Translations under genes and position numbers: made by a program
Assembly: GCF_022900255.1 (NCBI RefSeq)
Contig: NZ_JALIRM010000012.1
Coordinates: 124,001 to 188,000 of the forward strand
DNA length: 64,000 bases
Origin: Lederbergia wuyishanensis
Lineage (GTDB): Bacteria > Bacillota > Bacilli > Bacillales > Bacillaceae_C
Direction of reading: 5' to 3'
Shown here: positions 16,403 through 26,510 of the stretch, piece after piece
Layout: each line of letters starts with the position of its first letter
Position numbering within the stretch: the stretch's first letter is position 1
Notes under the pieces: generated by a model
Database searches by the model: none
What the model saw: only the letters and a program-made list of their open reading frames with translations
What the model was told of the DNA's origin: nothing

Positions 16403-18349
16403 ATGAATTTCTTTGATCGATTTGCTATTCCGCATCCAAGTCCGGCGATTTATGCTTCGATGGTTGCCATCGGTCTTACAGTTATTGCTATCATCGTCGG
16501 CCTAACATATTTTAAAAAATGGGGTTACTTATGGCGCGAATGGTTAACAACTGTTGACCATAAACGAATTGGTATTATGTATTTAATATCAGCTCTATTA
16601 ATGTTATTTCGTGGTGGCGTAGATGCACTTATGATGCGGGCACAAACAGCGGTTCCTGAAAATGCGCTTTTAGATGCCCAACATTATAATGAAGTATTTA
16701 CTACCCACGGTGTCGTTATGATCATTTTTATGGCTATGCCATTTATCTATGCTTTAATGAATTTCGTTGTTCCATTGCAAATTGGTGCGCGTGATGTGGC
16801 ATTCCCACGTTTAAATGCATTAAGTTTTTGGCTATTTTTCATGGGAGCCATGTTGTTCAATATTTCTTTCGTCATTGGTGGTTCACCTGATGCTGGCTGG
16901 ACTTCCTATTTCCCGCTTGCGGGTAATGACTTCAGTCAATCGGTTGGGACAAATTATTATATGCTTTCGATCCAGATTGCTGGTATTGGGACATTAATAT
17001 CGGGAATTAATTTTATAACAACGATATTAAAAATGAGAGCCCCAGGTATGACATTGATGAAAATGCCAATGTTTACGTGGACTGCTTTCATTACGAATGC
17101 CATTGTTGTTTTTGCTTTTCCAGTTTTAACGATCGCACTTTTACTTGGAACAATGGATCGACTTTTTGGTACAAACTTTTTTACAACAACCAATGGTGGT
17201 ATGGACATGCTTTGGGCGAACCTGTTCTGGGTTTGGGGACATCCTGAGGTTTACATCTTGATTCTTCCAGCATTTGGTATATACAGTGAGGTTATTTCTA
17301 CTTTCTCACGACGTAATCTCTATGGATATAAATCAATGGTCGCTTCCATTGTTATTATCTCGTTTTTCTCATTCCTAGTTTGGACACACCATTTCTTTAC
17401 AATGGGGCAAGGACCATTAACAAATAGTATTTTCTCGATTACTACAATGGCCATAGCCATTCCGACGGGAATAAAGATTTTTAACTGGCTGTTGACAATG
17501 TGGAAAGGAAAAATTAAATTTACAGTTCCGATGCTGTATGCGGTTGGATTTATTCCGATTTTTACAATTGGTGGGGTAACTGGGGTTATGCTTGGTATGG
17601 CAAGCGCCGATTATCAATATCATAATACGATGTTTTTAGTCGCGCACTTCCACTATACAATTATTCCTGGGGTCGTATTTGCGATGCTTGCCGGTCTTAC
17701 GTATTGGTGGCCAAAAATGTTCGGCTTCATGCTAAACGAAAGAATTGGAAAATGGGCATTTTGGTTTATTGCTATAAGCTTTAATGTCACCTTCTTCCCA
17801 ATGTTCTTCACTGGTTTAGACGGTCAGGCGCGCAGGATGTACACATACTCTGAAGCAACTGGATTTGGTCCATTGAACTTGCTTTCATTTGTCGGTGCGG
17901 TAGGACTTGCCATTGGATTTGCATTAATTGTATATAACGTTTATTACAGTACTCGTTATGCTTCAAGAAATATAAGTTCAGATCCATGGGATGCTCGCTC
18001 ACTGGAATGGGCAACACATAGTCCAGTTCCATCCTATAACTTCGCCGTCACACCAAAAGTTAACTCAATTGAAGCATTCTGGGATGCTAAGAAAAAGAAT
18101 ATTCCTTTATTCCAAGGAAAAATAGATAAGATTCACATGCCGAATAATACTGGTGTTCCTTTTATTATGAGTTGTATTTTCTTTGCCTGGGGATTTTCAT
18201 TCGTATTTAGCTTGTGGATTCCAGCGATTATTACAACCATCGGTATATTTGTTTGTATGGCGCATCGTTCGTTTGAAAAGGATGACGGATATTATATTTC
18301 TGTTAAAGATGTTGAAGATACAGAAAAAAAGCTGCGAGGTGTTAGCTAA
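16403..18349 (+). CDS. qoxB: Quinol oxidase subunit I (catalytic haem-copper subunit)
   Basis: A 648-residue haem-copper oxidase subunit I with about 14 membrane helices. [15 protein letters not shown] has the low-spin haem His. [17 protein letters not shown] carries a CuB His and the cross-linked Tyr. WTHHFFTMG gives two further CuB ligands, and [11 protein letters not shown] gives the two haem-ligand His residues. GEYNE-like N-terminal helices and the long C-terminus match QoxB length. GAAAGGAG precedes the ATG. It overlaps qoxC by one base (TAATG). Confidence 0.95.
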   Translation: MNFFDRFAIPHPSPAIYASMVAIGLTVIAIIVGLTYFKKWGYLWREWLTTVDHKRIGIMYLISALLMLFRGGVDALMMRAQTAVPENALLDAQHYNEVFTTHGVVMIIFMAMPFIYALMNFVVPLQIGARDVAFPRLNALSFWLFFMGAMLFNISFVIGGSPDAGWTSYFPLAGNDFSQSVGTNYYMLSIQIAGIGTLISGINFITTILKMRAPGMTLMKMPMFTWTAFITNAIVVFAFPVLTIALLLGTMDRLFGTNFFTTTNGGMDMLWANLFWVWGHPEVYILILPAFGIYSEVISTFSRRNLYGYKSMVASIVIISFFSFLVWTHHFFTMGQGPLTNSIFSITTMAIAIPTGIKIFNWLLTMWKGKIKFTVPMLYAVGFIPIFTIGGVTGVMLGMASADYQYHNTMFLVAHFHYTIIPGVVFAMLAGLTYWWPKMFGFMLNERIGKWAFWFIAISFNVTFFPMFFTGLDGQARRMYTYSEATGFGPLNLLSFVGAVGLAIGFALIVYNVYYSTRYASRNISSDPWDARSLEWATHSPVPSYNFAVTPKVNSIEAFWDAKKKNIPLFQGKIDKIHMPNNTGVPFIMSCIFFAWGFSFVFSLWIPAIITTIGIFVCMAHRSFEKDDGYYISVKDVEDTEKKLRGVS

Positions 18350-18945
18350 TGAAAATCGATCACTCGCTTCCACTTGAATATAGTACAGATCAAAATAAAT
18401 TAAATATTTTAGGGTTCTGGATTTTCCTTGGAGCCGAAATTATGCTATTTGCCACGCTATTCGCGACTTATTTTACGTTAGTGGATCGCACAGGAAGCGG
18501 ACCTGCAGGTGCAGACATTTTCGAAATTACTCCAGTGCTGATTGAAACGCTTGTCCTCTTAACAAGTAGCTTTACAATTGGACTTGGTGTTCATGCGATG
18601 AGATTAGGTAGAAAGAATGCGATGATCACATTCTTTGCGATTACACTCCTTCTTGGACTTACCTTTTTAGGGGTAGAGATTTATGAGTTTACGCATTATG
18701 TGCATATTGGAGCAGGCCTTCAAACGAGTGCTTTTACCGCGATTTTATTAACAACATTAGGAACACATGGAGCACACGTGACTCTCGGTTTGTTTTGGGG
18801 ATTATTTATCATTTTACAAGTGAAAAAACGTGGACTTACTCCGGAAACAGCTAATAAATCATTCATCTTTTCACTTTACTGGCATTTCTTAGATGTTGTT
18901 TGGATCTTTATTTTCAGCTTCGTCTATTTGAAAGGAATGATGTAA
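18349..18945 (+). CDS. qoxC: Quinol oxidase subunit III
   Basis: A 198-residue membrane protein with five helices and the subunit III signature (NKLNILGFWIFLGAEIMLFA at the start; GTHGAHVTLGLFWG and SLYWHFLDVVWIFIF towards the end). Its start codon overlaps the qoxB stop, so translation is coupled. Subunit III stabilises the catalytic core and oxygen access in haem-copper oxidases. Confidence 0.94.
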   Translation: MKIDHSLPLEYSTDQNKLNILGFWIFLGAEIMLFATLFATYFTLVDRTGSGPAGADIFEITPVLIETLVLLTSSFTIGLGVHAMRLGRKNAMITFFAITLLLGLTFLGVEIYEFTHYVHIGAGLQTSAFTAILLTTLGTHGAHVTLGLFWGLFIILQVKKRGLTPETANKSFIFSLYWHFLDVVWIFIFSFVYLKGMM

Positions 18946-18946
18946 T

Positions 18947-19228
18947 ATGAGCGAATTATTTCCGAGGAAGCAAGTAATGGGGTTTGCCTTTTCTTTAGTC
19001 CTTACTGCTGTTGCCTTAGCGGTGTATTTCTTTGATCTTTCATTTACAGTAGCGATGACCATTCTTTTAATCACTGCATTTGTGCAGGCAGCCGTTCAAT
19101 TAGTTGTATTTATGCATGCAGGTGAAACAGGAGATAAGGGATCGATTTATACGAATCTTTTTTATGCATTTGCGATCGCCCTTGTTACTGTATTCGGTAC
19201 ATTACTCATTTTGATATGGGATATGTAA
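18947..19228 (+). CDS. qoxD: Quinol oxidase subunit IV
   Basis: A 93-residue protein with three membrane helices, typical in length and position for QoxD; the VQAAVQLVVFMHAGE segment is characteristic of subunit IV. It begins one base after the qoxC stop. It probably assists CuB insertion or assembly (family knowledge). The strong terminator at 19237-19260 closes the operon. Confidence 0.92.
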   Translation: MSELFPRKQVMGFAFSLVLTAVALAVYFFDLSFTVAMTILLITAFVQAAVQLVVFMHAGETGDKGSIYTNLFYAFAIALVTVFGTLLILIWDM

Positions 19229-19236
19229 ATTCTGCA

Positions 19237-19264
19237 GGGAGCGCCTTTTATGGCGCTCCCTTTC
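19237..19264 (+). terminator. Terminator after qoxABCD
   Basis: A perfect 9-bp GC-rich stem (GGGAGCGCC with GGCGCTCCC) has a 6-base loop and is followed by TTTC. It lies between convergent genes. Confidence 0.85.
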
Positions 19265-19266
19265 AT

Positions 19267-19518
19267 TTACCTAGTCCCTGCCTTGGTAGGAATAATCCTA
19301 ACTCCTTTATCCGTTTTTTCCTGTAATTCTTCTGTTGCTACGAAAAAAACGCCCATTAAAAAGATAAAAATTGCTCCCATCACTGTACCAATTCCAATAC
19401 TTGTTATGGCACTGCTATCGCTTACAAAAAATCCGTATAAGAAAATAATAATTCCAGTTGTAAGTACTGTAAATCCAACATATTTTACAGCATTTAGTAA
19501 TTTTTTACGATCATTCAT
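19267..19518 (-). CDS. Small two-helix membrane protein, unknown function
   Basis: An 83-residue protein with two hydrophobic segments (about residues 13-31, VGFTVLTTGIIIFLYGFFV, and 40-60, IGIGTVMGAIFIFLMGVFF) and charged ends. AAGGGGG lies 7 bases before the ATG, and a good promoter lies just upstream. I do not recognise a named family; small proteins of this type are common in Bacillaceae. It is convergent with qoxD, separated only by the terminator. Confidence 0.7.
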   Translation of the reverse strand: MNDRKKLLNAVKYVGFTVLTTGIIIFLYGFFVSDSSAITSIGIGTVMGAIFIFLMGVFFVATEELQEKTDKGVRIIPTKAGTR

Positions 19519-19539
19519 TTTATTGCCCCCTTGTTATTT

Positions 19540-19568
19540 ATTATTCAATTTGTTCACAAAGTTGTCAA
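19540..19568 (-). promoter_or_regulatory. Sigma-A promoter of the small membrane protein gene
   Basis: On the minus strand TTGACA (19563-19568) and AATAAT (19540-19545) have a 17-base spacer, which contains the near-palindrome TTTGTGAACAAA. It lies 22 bases before the ATG. Confidence 0.6.
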
Positions 19569-19961
19569 TTGTTTTCTGTGACTAGTTTTTAATTTGCAAT
19601 ATTCTTGATAGTAAATAGCACCTTCCACACAATATTTGCTAATATTTATATATTATTGTTCTTCTACTTACTTTCTTAGTAGAATAGTTCCCTTTTTATT
19701 TGATAGATAACGCAAATTATTTCTATAATAGCTTTTATAAGAAGAAAGGTTTAGTATGTACAAGAATTTCTGAAAGAGTAAAGACGTATCCATTGAACCT
19801 TATAATGAAAAGACAAAGGAGTACAAAATATTAGGGGAAAAAATCTTAATTTAAAACAAAATTATATTCACCAAGATCAAAGTATAAGCAATTTTAAAAC
19901 AACTTCCAAAATACGGAATTATGATCAAAACAGAAAATGGATTGAAAGGTGAAATTGACTT
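19569..19961. other. AT-rich intergenic region before the sialidase-like gene
   Basis: A 393-base non-coding stretch. I see no open frame with a convincing start signal, no strong terminator and no consensus cre site. A short ACTTTCTTAGTAGAATAGT hairpin-like stretch near 19673 is too weak to call. It probably carries the promoter of the downstream sialidase-like gene. Confidence 0.4.
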
Positions 19962-21170
19962 ATGAAAAAAGAAATTGGGCTAACAACCGAATCAAATAAT
20001 AAAAACAAGATTAATGAAAAAAAACAGAGAAGCATTAGAAATAATCTCACTATACATAGATTGGATCCAACTAAACAAGTGATCGTTGATCGTGAGCCAG
20101 GGCAGTATTTAGGACAACCTGACTCCATTTTGCTCGATGATGATCAAACCATTCTGACAGTATATCCAAAGGGACACGGGATAGGAGAAGCTTTAATTAA
20201 TAAAAGTACGGACGGAGGACTTACTTGGTCAGGCAGAAAATCTGCAAACCATACATGGAAAGACTCACAGGAAACACCGACAATCTATAAATTAAATTTC
20301 AATAATGGTAGTCAAAAACTTATTTCTATATCTGGTGGCCCAGGGTGGGGACCTGATAAATTTACGGGGTGGAAAACTTCAATTTCCATCGATAAAGGTG
20401 AGACTTGGAGTGATTATAAAGACTGGCATAAGGGAAATCAGACGATTGTAGCGATGTCCAGCCTTGTTAGACTAAAAGATAAAGAGGGAAGATGGCTAGA
20501 TAAGTGGATGGGTGTTTATCATGATCCAAATTTTATTAACTATAAAACATATCTAACATTTACAGAAGATGGACAAGAGCAATGGAGCAATCCAAAACCT
20601 TTATTAGAAGAGTATCGTGATATTGAAGAAACCGTCCAATTATGCGAGGTATGTATTTTCCGTTCTCCTGATGAAAGACAGCTTATTTTATTGGCGCGAA
20701 GTCAATCTCATATGCATACATCGACTATTTCGTTTTCGGATGATGAAGGAGAAAGTTGGACAAAGCCTAAGGAAGTACCAGGGTCTTTAAATGGCGAACG
20801 TCATAAGGCTGCTTATGACCCGATAAGTGGTAGACTTGTCATTTCCTTCAGGGAAATTATACTTGATTATAATAATAATGGATTGATTGAGCATGATGAC
20901 TGGATGGCAGGAGACTGGGTTGCTTGGGTCGGAACATATGAAAATTTAATTAATGGAGAAGAAGGAGAGTATCGTATTCTTTTGGGGGAAGACTTTACTC
21001 CTTCGAGAAAATCCGGAGACTGCGGGTATGCCGGCAATGTAGTCATGAAAGATGGAACTTTCTTTTTGAATTCCTATGGATATTTTGATGAGAATGAGGT
21101 TGAAAAATTAGGAACAGAGGCTAAACCTTACATAATGGGGGTTCGATTTAAATTATCGGATTTTGATTAA
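19962..21170 (+). CDS. Sialidase/BNR-repeat family protein
   Basis: A 402-residue beta-propeller protein of the sialidase superfamily. Several Asp-box motifs are visible: STDGGLTWSG near residue 74, SIDKGETWSDY near 143, and SFSDDEGESWTKP near 261, with a weaker one near 188 (FTEDGQEQWSNP). No signal peptide is present, so it would act inside the cell on imported substrates, or the family fold is used for another glycosidase activity. The catalytic residues of true sialidases were not confirmed. GGTGA lies upstream of the ATG. Single-gene unit. Confidence 0.75.
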   Translation: MKKEIGLTTESNNKNKINEKKQRSIRNNLTIHRLDPTKQVIVDREPGQYLGQPDSILLDDDQTILTVYPKGHGIGEALINKSTDGGLTWSGRKSANHTWKDSQETPTIYKLNFNNGSQKLISISGGPGWGPDKFTGWKTSISIDKGETWSDYKDWHKGNQTIVAMSSLVRLKDKEGRWLDKWMGVYHDPNFINYKTYLTFTEDGQEQWSNPKPLLEEYRDIEETVQLCEVCIFRSPDERQLILLARSQSHMHTSTISFSDDEGESWTKPKEVPGSLNGERHKAAYDPISGRLVISFREIILDYNNNGLIEHDDWMAGDWVAWVGTYENLINGEEGEYRILLGEDFTPSRKSGDCGYAGNVVMKDGTFFLNSYGYFDENEVEKLGTEAKPYIMGVRFKLSDFD

Positions 21171-21280
21171 CCCTGTTTTTCTAGCGAATAAGAGTGATTT
21201 CATGATTGAATAATAAATGAAATTATCTCAACTTAGTTTACTTATGAAGAAGGAAATTCCTGCTAATGTTAGTGTACCTG

Positions 21281-21330
21281 AAACTAAAACCCGATTCTCT
21301 AATAAATGAAAATCGGGTTTTAGTTTAGTT
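21281..21330. terminator. Bidirectional terminator
   Basis: A perfect 16-bp stem (arms 21281-21296 and 21311-21326) has a 14-base loop. A-rich and T-rich flanks on the two sides serve both the plus-strand sialidase-like gene and the convergent minus-strand gene, whose stop codon lies inside the hairpin. Confidence 0.85.
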
Positions 21331-21774
21331 AGAATTAGTAATATTAAAGAAGATCTCAGTCTCAAGTTTAGATTCATCCTCGTTCCAATGGCCGTAAATT
21401 TCCATTGAAGGTGGCTTATGGAGCTCCCCCGAAGTTTGTATGATTGACTCAATTTTTCTGTAGGCTTTATCCAATTCGCTATATGGTCCAATGTGTTTAC
21501 AGTAGGCATATTTATCAAGATGAACAATTCTTTCTTCTAATGGCGAATCTTCTAGGGGGGGAGTGTTCAATTCAATCCCTGCAAATACGATGTCATTAGC
21601 GTCATATACAACATGGTTAATGCCCTTATGAGAAAGGTTATTATTTCTAACTTCTGCCCAAACCTTATCTAGTAATTCGAACATCGTTTCACTATACGCT
21701 CTGTTTTGATCATGTTGTTTGGAAAATCCAAACAATGTAAATGTTTTACTTTCATTCACAATTACAGCTTCCAT
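21325..21774 (-). CDS. GyrI-like/effector-binding domain protein
   Basis: A 149-residue stand-alone GyrI-like (SOUL/AraC effector-binding) domain. Typical features are the alternating strands FTLFGFSKQHDQ and the late segment YAYCKHIGPYSELDKAYRKI, followed by MEIYGHWNEDESKLETEIFF with the conserved Glu positions that contact ligands. Such domains bind amphipathic or cationic small molecules, or act as DNA gyrase modulators. No DNA-binding domain is attached. AAGGGGTG precedes the ATG. Confidence 0.72.
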   Translation of the reverse strand: MEAVIVNESKTFTLFGFSKQHDQNRAYSETMFELLDKVWAEVRNNNLSHKGINHVVYDANDIVFAGIELNTPPLEDSPLEERIVHLDKYAYCKHIGPYSELDKAYRKIESIIQTSGELHKPPSMEIYGHWNEDESKLETEIFFNITNSN

Positions 21775-21851
21775 TATAAGAACACCCCTTAAGAATTGTT
21801 AACTAGTAATATTCGGTATTCCTTTTTATTTTCCTTTATTTTTTGATAACG

Positions 21852-21895
21852 AAAAAAACAATTTCCCACACTTTGAGCGGAAAATTGTTTTTGTC
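21852..21895 (-). terminator. Terminator of the DUF3298-type lipoprotein gene
   Basis: On the minus strand an ACAATTTTCC arm pairs imperfectly with GGGAAATTGT about 12 bases later, followed by a run of seven T. Confidence 0.7.
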
Positions 21896-21902
21896 ATAAG
21901 AC

Positions 21903-23096
21903 TTATTTGAAGTCAAAAGTTTCAATAATATTAGGCACATCATCATTAACCATTTTTACCAACATATCCTGCAAATTCTCTAATTTTCCGCCTTCCATAA
22001 ATTCCTCAGGCATCTCAGGAATAGTTGAATACGTATAAATGTTACTGTTTTTTCTATCAATGTATGTCATCATGCCCAATTCAGGATCTTCGCCGACGAC
22101 ATCTTCGTTTAAAATGTTGATACTGAAAAGATTGCAGATGACTTCCCCATTATGGACAAAATTGAAATCATAGCTAACTTCGGCATCCATATTCCAGTCA
22201 CCCTTGCTGACAACGTATTTGCCTTCCCACGAAGAAGGAAGGGTTAGTACGAAATTGTAATCATCATTTTGATAAGTAAAGGAATCATTTGTATTGCTGG
22301 CTTCTTCTTTTTCTGACGTCATATAGTTATCAACATCAAGCCACTTTAGGTCAATTCCTACAATGCCCATCGCATTTGGAAAAAGGCTGAAATATTGCTT
22401 ATAAAAAGTGATTCCATCTTCAGATAAAGTAAACGTAGAAAAGTTTTCTTCAACAGGTATTGTTTCGCTTTTCACAGATTGTCGATAGTCTGCTGTTACA
22501 GGTTCCTCGCGATATTCAGCAAATCCTTCATCATTAATCAGTTTTTGTGCAACCATCTCAGACATTACTTGCAAAGTCGTTGAATGTTCTTTCATGACAT
22601 CGTGGATTGTCATTATGCGATCATTTTTTAAGTCAAAATTAAATGAATGAGGAGAAGACATACCATGTGCTCCACCCCAATATTGATAGTCTTCAAAGTA
22701 AATAGAAACGTAATCCTGAGTAATAACAGGTTTTTTAAAAGATGTCGTAAATATGTATTGGATACCTTCCATGTCATATTCGAATAATGCTTCATTGTCG
22801 TCACTTGTTTGCAGCTGAAAAGACGCATCCATTTGACTTGATAAAATATCGTCTAAAGGTTCATATGAAAACTTAGGATATTCAATCGTTACTTCATGTT
22901 CTTCGTTTTTTTCTTCTAATGTAATGGATTCATAATTTGTAAGCTTTTTACGTAATTCTTCTTGATTATTCTCCATTTCGCTAACACTTGATTCTTTTTC
23001 CGCTTTAGTTGGTGGTGCAGAAGTATCTTTCTTATTACAACCAACTAATAAAAATAACAAAAGAAATAATGAAAATATAATTCTCAATTGCTTCAT
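21903..23096 (-). CDS. DUF3298/RsiV-like lipoprotein
   Basis: A 397-residue lipoprotein with Cys20 in the lipobox LVGC and a charged linker. An N-terminal DUF4163-like region is followed by a DUF3298-like region with the signature YWGGAHGMSSPHSFNFDL. This arrangement is shared with the extracellular parts of RsiV and PdaC proteins. The last 120 residues (SYDFNFVHNGEVICNLF onward) form an additional domain not recognised. It acts on the outer face of the membrane, function unknown. GGGAG lies upstream of the start. Confidence 0.72.
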   Translation of the reverse strand: MKQLRIIFSLFLLLFLLVGCNKKDTSAPPTKAEKESSVSEMENNQEELRKKLTNYESITLEEKNEEHEVTIEYPKFSYEPLDDILSSQMDASFQLQTSDDNEALFEYDMEGIQYIFTTSFKKPVITQDYVSIYFEDYQYWGGAHGMSSPHSFNFDLKNDRIMTIHDVMKEHSTTLQVMSEMVAQKLINDEGFAEYREEPVTADYRQSVKSETIPVEENFSTFTLSEDGITFYKQYFSLFPNAMGIVGIDLKWLDVDNYMTSEKEEASNTNDSFTYQNDDYNFVLTLPSSWEGKYVVSKGDWNMDAEVSYDFNFVHNGEVICNLFSINILNEDVVGEDPELGMMTYIDRKNSNIYTYSTIPEMPEEFMEGGKLENLQDMLVKMVNDDVPNIIETFDFK

Positions 23097-23529
23097 GATG
23101 TTGACTCCCTTGATGTTTTTTTATCTATTTAAAATTAAGAAAATTATACCATAAAAGTAATATTTTATTATGCATATTATTTTTCAATATTTTTGAATCA
23201 AAATTTTCATTTTTTGCGTCCAATATTTTGAGGAATTTATTCCAAATGAGAATCCAGATACTACAATCAAATAAAAAGTTTACTAAAAAGAATGCCGAAA
23301 AAAACCGTCGAACGAATTATTTGACTATTGCATATATTAATCAAGGAATTCGAAAGTTATATATCGAATTATCATTATATAAGAAAAACAAATCCTGTTT
23401 TATTAAAGCATTACCCAAGTAGATAAAGCCCAATTATAACGATAGGGGAATAAAGATAAGCCTAGTTGAATAGAGTGGAGAATGTGATTAATCAAAAAAA
23501 TATTAGATGAGTTGGGAGGAAAAAAAGGG
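23097..23529. other. Intergenic region between divergent lipoprotein genes
   Basis: This 433-base gap separates divergently transcribed genes. A TATAAT hexamer on the minus strand (23143-23148) is a plausible -10 box for the DUF3298-type lipoprotein gene, with a poor -35. The 64-codon frame at 23228-23422 lacks a ribosome binding site and is not accepted as a gene. No further signal seen. Confidence 0.4.
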
Positions 23530-24582
23530 ATGTACAAAGGGGTGCTTACCATTATTTTGGTAAGTAGTTTATTAGGCTTGACTGGTTGCTCAGTCCAAGC
23601 GGCAAAACAGAAAGAGCTAGATGAAAAAATTGCTGAATTAGATAAACAAAAGCAAATGTATGAAGAAGAACAGAAAAAGTTAGAAGAGGAAAGGAAGAAA
23701 GCAGAGGAATTACGGTTAGAAGAAGAGAGGATTAAAGCAGAAGAGTTAAAGCCAATCGATATTGAGGTCGTAGATCCACTGAAGAATGAAGTCATCAAGA
23801 CATTTAATTATATTCGGAAAGATCTAAAAGAAAATGAGGAAACATATAAGCAGGAAATACAAAACTGGGCAAGGGAATTGGCAAGAGGAACGGATACAAC
23901 AGAAGGCTACGACCAAAGAATGATACCTGATCGACTTGGAGAAGACGGAAAAATTATAAAAGGTAGCCCAAGAGTTATTTTAGAGGAAGCGGAATTAGTT
24001 GAAAAAATAGTGGCTGCTTTTGACGAAGGCGGGACAGTAGAACTCCCTTTGCAAGTGACCGAAAGTGCATATAAAGAGATAGAAGCATCTCAATTGGATG
24101 AAGTCGTAGTAGCTACGTTTACTACATATTTTGGTGGAAGTCCCGATGGCCGAAATAAAAATATCGAGCTTTCAGCAGACGCTATTAATAACGTAATTCT
24201 TGGCATAGACGATTATTTTTCTTTTAACACAACCGTTGGTCCAAGTGACGCTGAACACGGATATCAAAAAGCAATGGAAGCTTTAAATGGGAAGCTTGTA
24301 GAAGGAATTGGCGGGGGAATATGTCAAACTTCCTCTACGTTATTTAATGCTGTCGATCAAATTGCCGTTTCCTATGTTGAGCTGCATCACCATTCCGTTA
24401 ATGTTGGATACGTCCCGAAAGGGCGGGATGCAACAGTATCTTATGGTGGTAAAGATTTCAGATTTCAAAATAAAGCCGGTGCCCCTTTATTGATAAAAGC
24501 ATTTATTAAAGGTGGAGCATTGACGGTTGAATTACGAACTTCAAAAGAAAATCAAGATTTTATTAAAAAGGGTAATGCATAA
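23530..24582 (+). CDS. VanW-family lipoprotein
   Basis: A 350-residue lipoprotein with Cys20 in LTGC. Residues about 22-75 are a strongly charged coiled coil (KQKELDEKIAELDKQKQMYE and on). A central region of unknown type follows, and the VanW domain covers about residues 210-340 with YFSFNTTVGPSD, GGGICQTSSTLFNAV and ELHHHSVNVGYVP. VanW proteins are found in envelope and glycopeptide-related loci but lack a proven activity. The start at 23530 follows GGGAGG; the TTG at 23512 is part of the ribosome binding region. Confidence 0.82.
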   Translation: MYKGVLTIILVSSLLGLTGCSVQAAKQKELDEKIAELDKQKQMYEEEQKKLEEERKKAEELRLEEERIKAEELKPIDIEVVDPLKNEVIKTFNYIRKDLKENEETYKQEIQNWARELARGTDTTEGYDQRMIPDRLGEDGKIIKGSPRVILEEAELVEKIVAAFDEGGTVELPLQVTESAYKEIEASQLDEVVVATFTTYFGGSPDGRNKNIELSADAINNVILGIDDYFSFNTTVGPSDAEHGYQKAMEALNGKLVEGIGGGICQTSSTLFNAVDQIAVSYVELHHHSVNVGYVPKGRDATVSYGGKDFRFQNKAGAPLLIKAFIKGGALTVELRTSKENQDFIKKGNA

Positions 24583-24590
24583 AATATTTG

Positions 24591-24626
24591 AGGTTTTATC
24601 GAGATAATCGGTAAAACCTTTTTTTA
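24591..24626 (+). terminator. Terminator of the vanW-family gene
   Basis: A 12-bp stem with one G-U pair (AGGTTTTATCGA with TCGGTAAAACCT) has a 5-base loop, then eight T. Confidence 0.88.
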
Positions 24627-24734
24627 TTTTCTTTCTATAAAACTATTAAAATAGGAATATTATCCTCTTGTTGATAGTAAAAAATTGGAGCATAATGAAT
24701 TTGTTGCTAATTATGGAAATGGAGGAAATACATC

Positions 24735-26033
24735 ATGAAGAAAAAACAACTAGTATCCTTTGCTTTAGCAGCAACTGTTGTCCTATCTACTTTTTCAGGA
24801 TCAGTAGATGCAGCAAATGCACAGTATAAAGTAAAAAAAGGCGATTCACTTTGGAAGATTTCCGCAGTACATCACATCAGTGTTTCACAATTAAAAGAAT
24901 GGAATAAATTACGTACTGACACAATTAGAGTAGGACAAGTTCTATATGTAGTAAAACCAAATTCTAGCAAAAATAATAGCAATACTGAAAAAAAGTCTAC
25001 TAAATATATAGTTAAAAAAGGTGACTCCTTATCGATAATTGCTAAGAAATATAATACTACCGTAAACGAATTAAAAGTACTTAATCATCTAAAAGGAAAT
25101 ATGATAAAGGTTGGGCAACAGCTTAATATTCCCCAAAAAGTTGTTAGCAATAAAACTCCTTCAAAACCGATAAATACTAACTCAAAAGGGACAAGCATAC
25201 CAAAACCAGTTAATAATACTGGCAGTAAAGGAACAATTAATAATAGTGCAAAACCTGCTCCTGCCACAAATAATAACTCTAGTAAAACTACTGAAAGCAA
25301 ATCTAGTCCTAAAACCGATTCTAATAAAATAGTATCGGATAAAAAGGTAAATCAACCACCTACAAATAATGTTGCGGAGAAGGGAACAAATCAAACAGAA
25401 ACAAAGCCTCAATACGCAACAATCCATAAGGTACAAGCAGGGGAATACCTCTACTTAATCGCTGCAAAATATGGAACATCGGTTTCAGAGATTAAGAGAT
25501 TAAACGGACTAACATCGGACATGATTTATATTGGACAAGAACTAAAAGTGTCAGAAGGACCAATAAAACCACCTTTAGCTCCAGCTTTCTTGTCGGATGG
25601 GAACTTTCCTTTAAAGAAAGGAACATATACTCCATTCTATGATTCGTGGAATGAATCAAGGACATATGGGGGGAATCGCGGACATGAAGGAGTCGATATC
25701 ATGGCTCCGATGGGAACGCCAATTTATTCTGTTACCGATGGCGTGATTACCGGGTTTGGTTGGAATGAATTAGGCGGTTGGAGAATAAATGTAGCCACGT
25801 CTGAAGGCCATTTCCTTTATTATGCTCACATGAGTAAATACGCTGCAGGCATGAGTAATGGCGTAAAGGTTAAAAAAGGACAAGTAATCGGATATGTTGG
25901 AAACACAGGGTACGGACCAGAAGGAACGAGCGGAAAATTTGCCACGCACCTACATTTTGGATTGTATGATAGCAATTGGAAAGCACAGAACCCTTATAAT
26001 CATTTGAAATATTGGGAAGCGACTGCGAAGTAG
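24735..26033 (+). CDS. LysM-repeat M23 family metallopeptidase (cell-wall hydrolase)
   Basis: A 432-residue secreted protein. The signal peptide ends near VDAANA. LysM repeats lie at about residues 31-75 and 90-135; a Ser/Asn/Thr/Lys-rich linker (about 136-230) separates them from a third LysM (about 231-275). The C-terminal M23 domain carries [17 protein letters not shown] with the zinc His and Asp, LYYAHM, and ATHLHFGLY with the HxH motif. It binds peptidoglycan through LysM and cleaves peptide cross-links, in growth or separation. ATGGAGG lies upstream of the ATG. Confidence 0.9.
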   Translation: MKKKQLVSFALAATVVLSTFSGSVDAANAQYKVKKGDSLWKISAVHHISVSQLKEWNKLRTDTIRVGQVLYVVKPNSSKNNSNTEKKSTKYIVKKGDSLSIIAKKYNTTVNELKVLNHLKGNMIKVGQQLNIPQKVVSNKTPSKPINTNSKGTSIPKPVNNTGSKGTINNSAKPAPATNNNSSKTTESKSSPKTDSNKIVSDKKVNQPPTNNVAEKGTNQTETKPQYATIHKVQAGEYLYLIAAKYGTSVSEIKRLNGLTSDMIYIGQELKVSEGPIKPPLAPAFLSDGNFPLKKGTYTPFYDSWNESRTYGGNRGHEGVDIMAPMGTPIYSVTDGVITGFGWNELGGWRINVATSEGHFLYYAHMSKYAAGMSNGVKVKKGQVIGYVGNTGYGPEGTSGKFATHLHFGLYDSNWKAQNPYNHLKYWEATAK

Positions 26034-26037
26034 AATG

Positions 26038-26080
26038 AAAAAACTTGTTGAAAATGCTGATTTTCAACAAGTTTTTTATT
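26038..26080 (+). terminator. Terminator after the LysM/M23 gene
   Basis: A perfect 18-bp stem (arms 26038-26055 and 26060-26077) with a 4-base loop ends in six T. Confidence 0.92.
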
Positions 26081-26174
26081 TTGTGAAAAGGTAATTCTGT
26101 TTTATATTTTTTTCAATATCAGAAGCAATGTGGTTATCGCAACTAAATAAGGATATTTCCGAATTTCATTGTAG

Positions 26175-26417
26175 AAGGTGATTCACGATGAAATAGAGAA
26201 ACCTCAGGAGTTCGTCGCGAATTAGAGGGTTATTAGCGATGAACATTAATAATCTAAAGATTTCATCGAGAATTGGAAGGTGATTCACGATGAAATTGAG
26301 AATTCACAGGGTTCCGTCGGAAATTAGATGATAATTAGCAATGAATATGAATGATCTTAAAGTTAGAGGGTGATTCACTATGAATTAGAGCTATCTAAGT
26401 GTTTTGTCGAAAATTAG
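26175..26417. repeat. Five tandem degenerate 51-bp repeats
   Basis: Units start at 26175, 26226, 26277, 26328 and 26367. Four are exactly 51 bp and the fourth is 39 bp, missing 12 bp. Each contains a core like GGTGATTCACGATGAA and a second core like TTCGTCGCGAATTAG; the two are partial inverted repeats of one another. Unit 3 resembles unit 1 most, and units 2 and 4 share the variant TTAGC, suggesting a two-unit higher-order period. No plus-strand frame is open; a minus-strand frame is open in units 1 and 2 only. The rest of the 26081-26510 gap shows nothing further. Confidence 0.8.
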
Positions 26418-26510
26418 GGGGCCGTCAATCATTATAATTCTTTTTATAGGAAAATTTTTAACCAAAAAAGAATAGTATTTTTCTAAAGAGATAAGTTGAT
26501 GGAGGAAACT

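Noticed and set aside
19250-19585. A 111-codon plus-strand frame opposite the small membrane protein gene.
   Set aside because: It is the antisense of the 19267-19518 gene, which has its own promoter and ribosome binding site.
23228-23422. A 64-codon plus-strand frame between two lipoprotein genes.
   Set aside because: No ribosome binding site and an uninformative Lys/Asn/Ile composition typical of AT-rich noncoding DNA.
26175-26327. A minus-strand frame across the first repeat units could encode a 17-residue repeat protein.
   Set aside because: The frame is open only through units 1 and 2 and has stops in units 3 and 5. No start signal was found.
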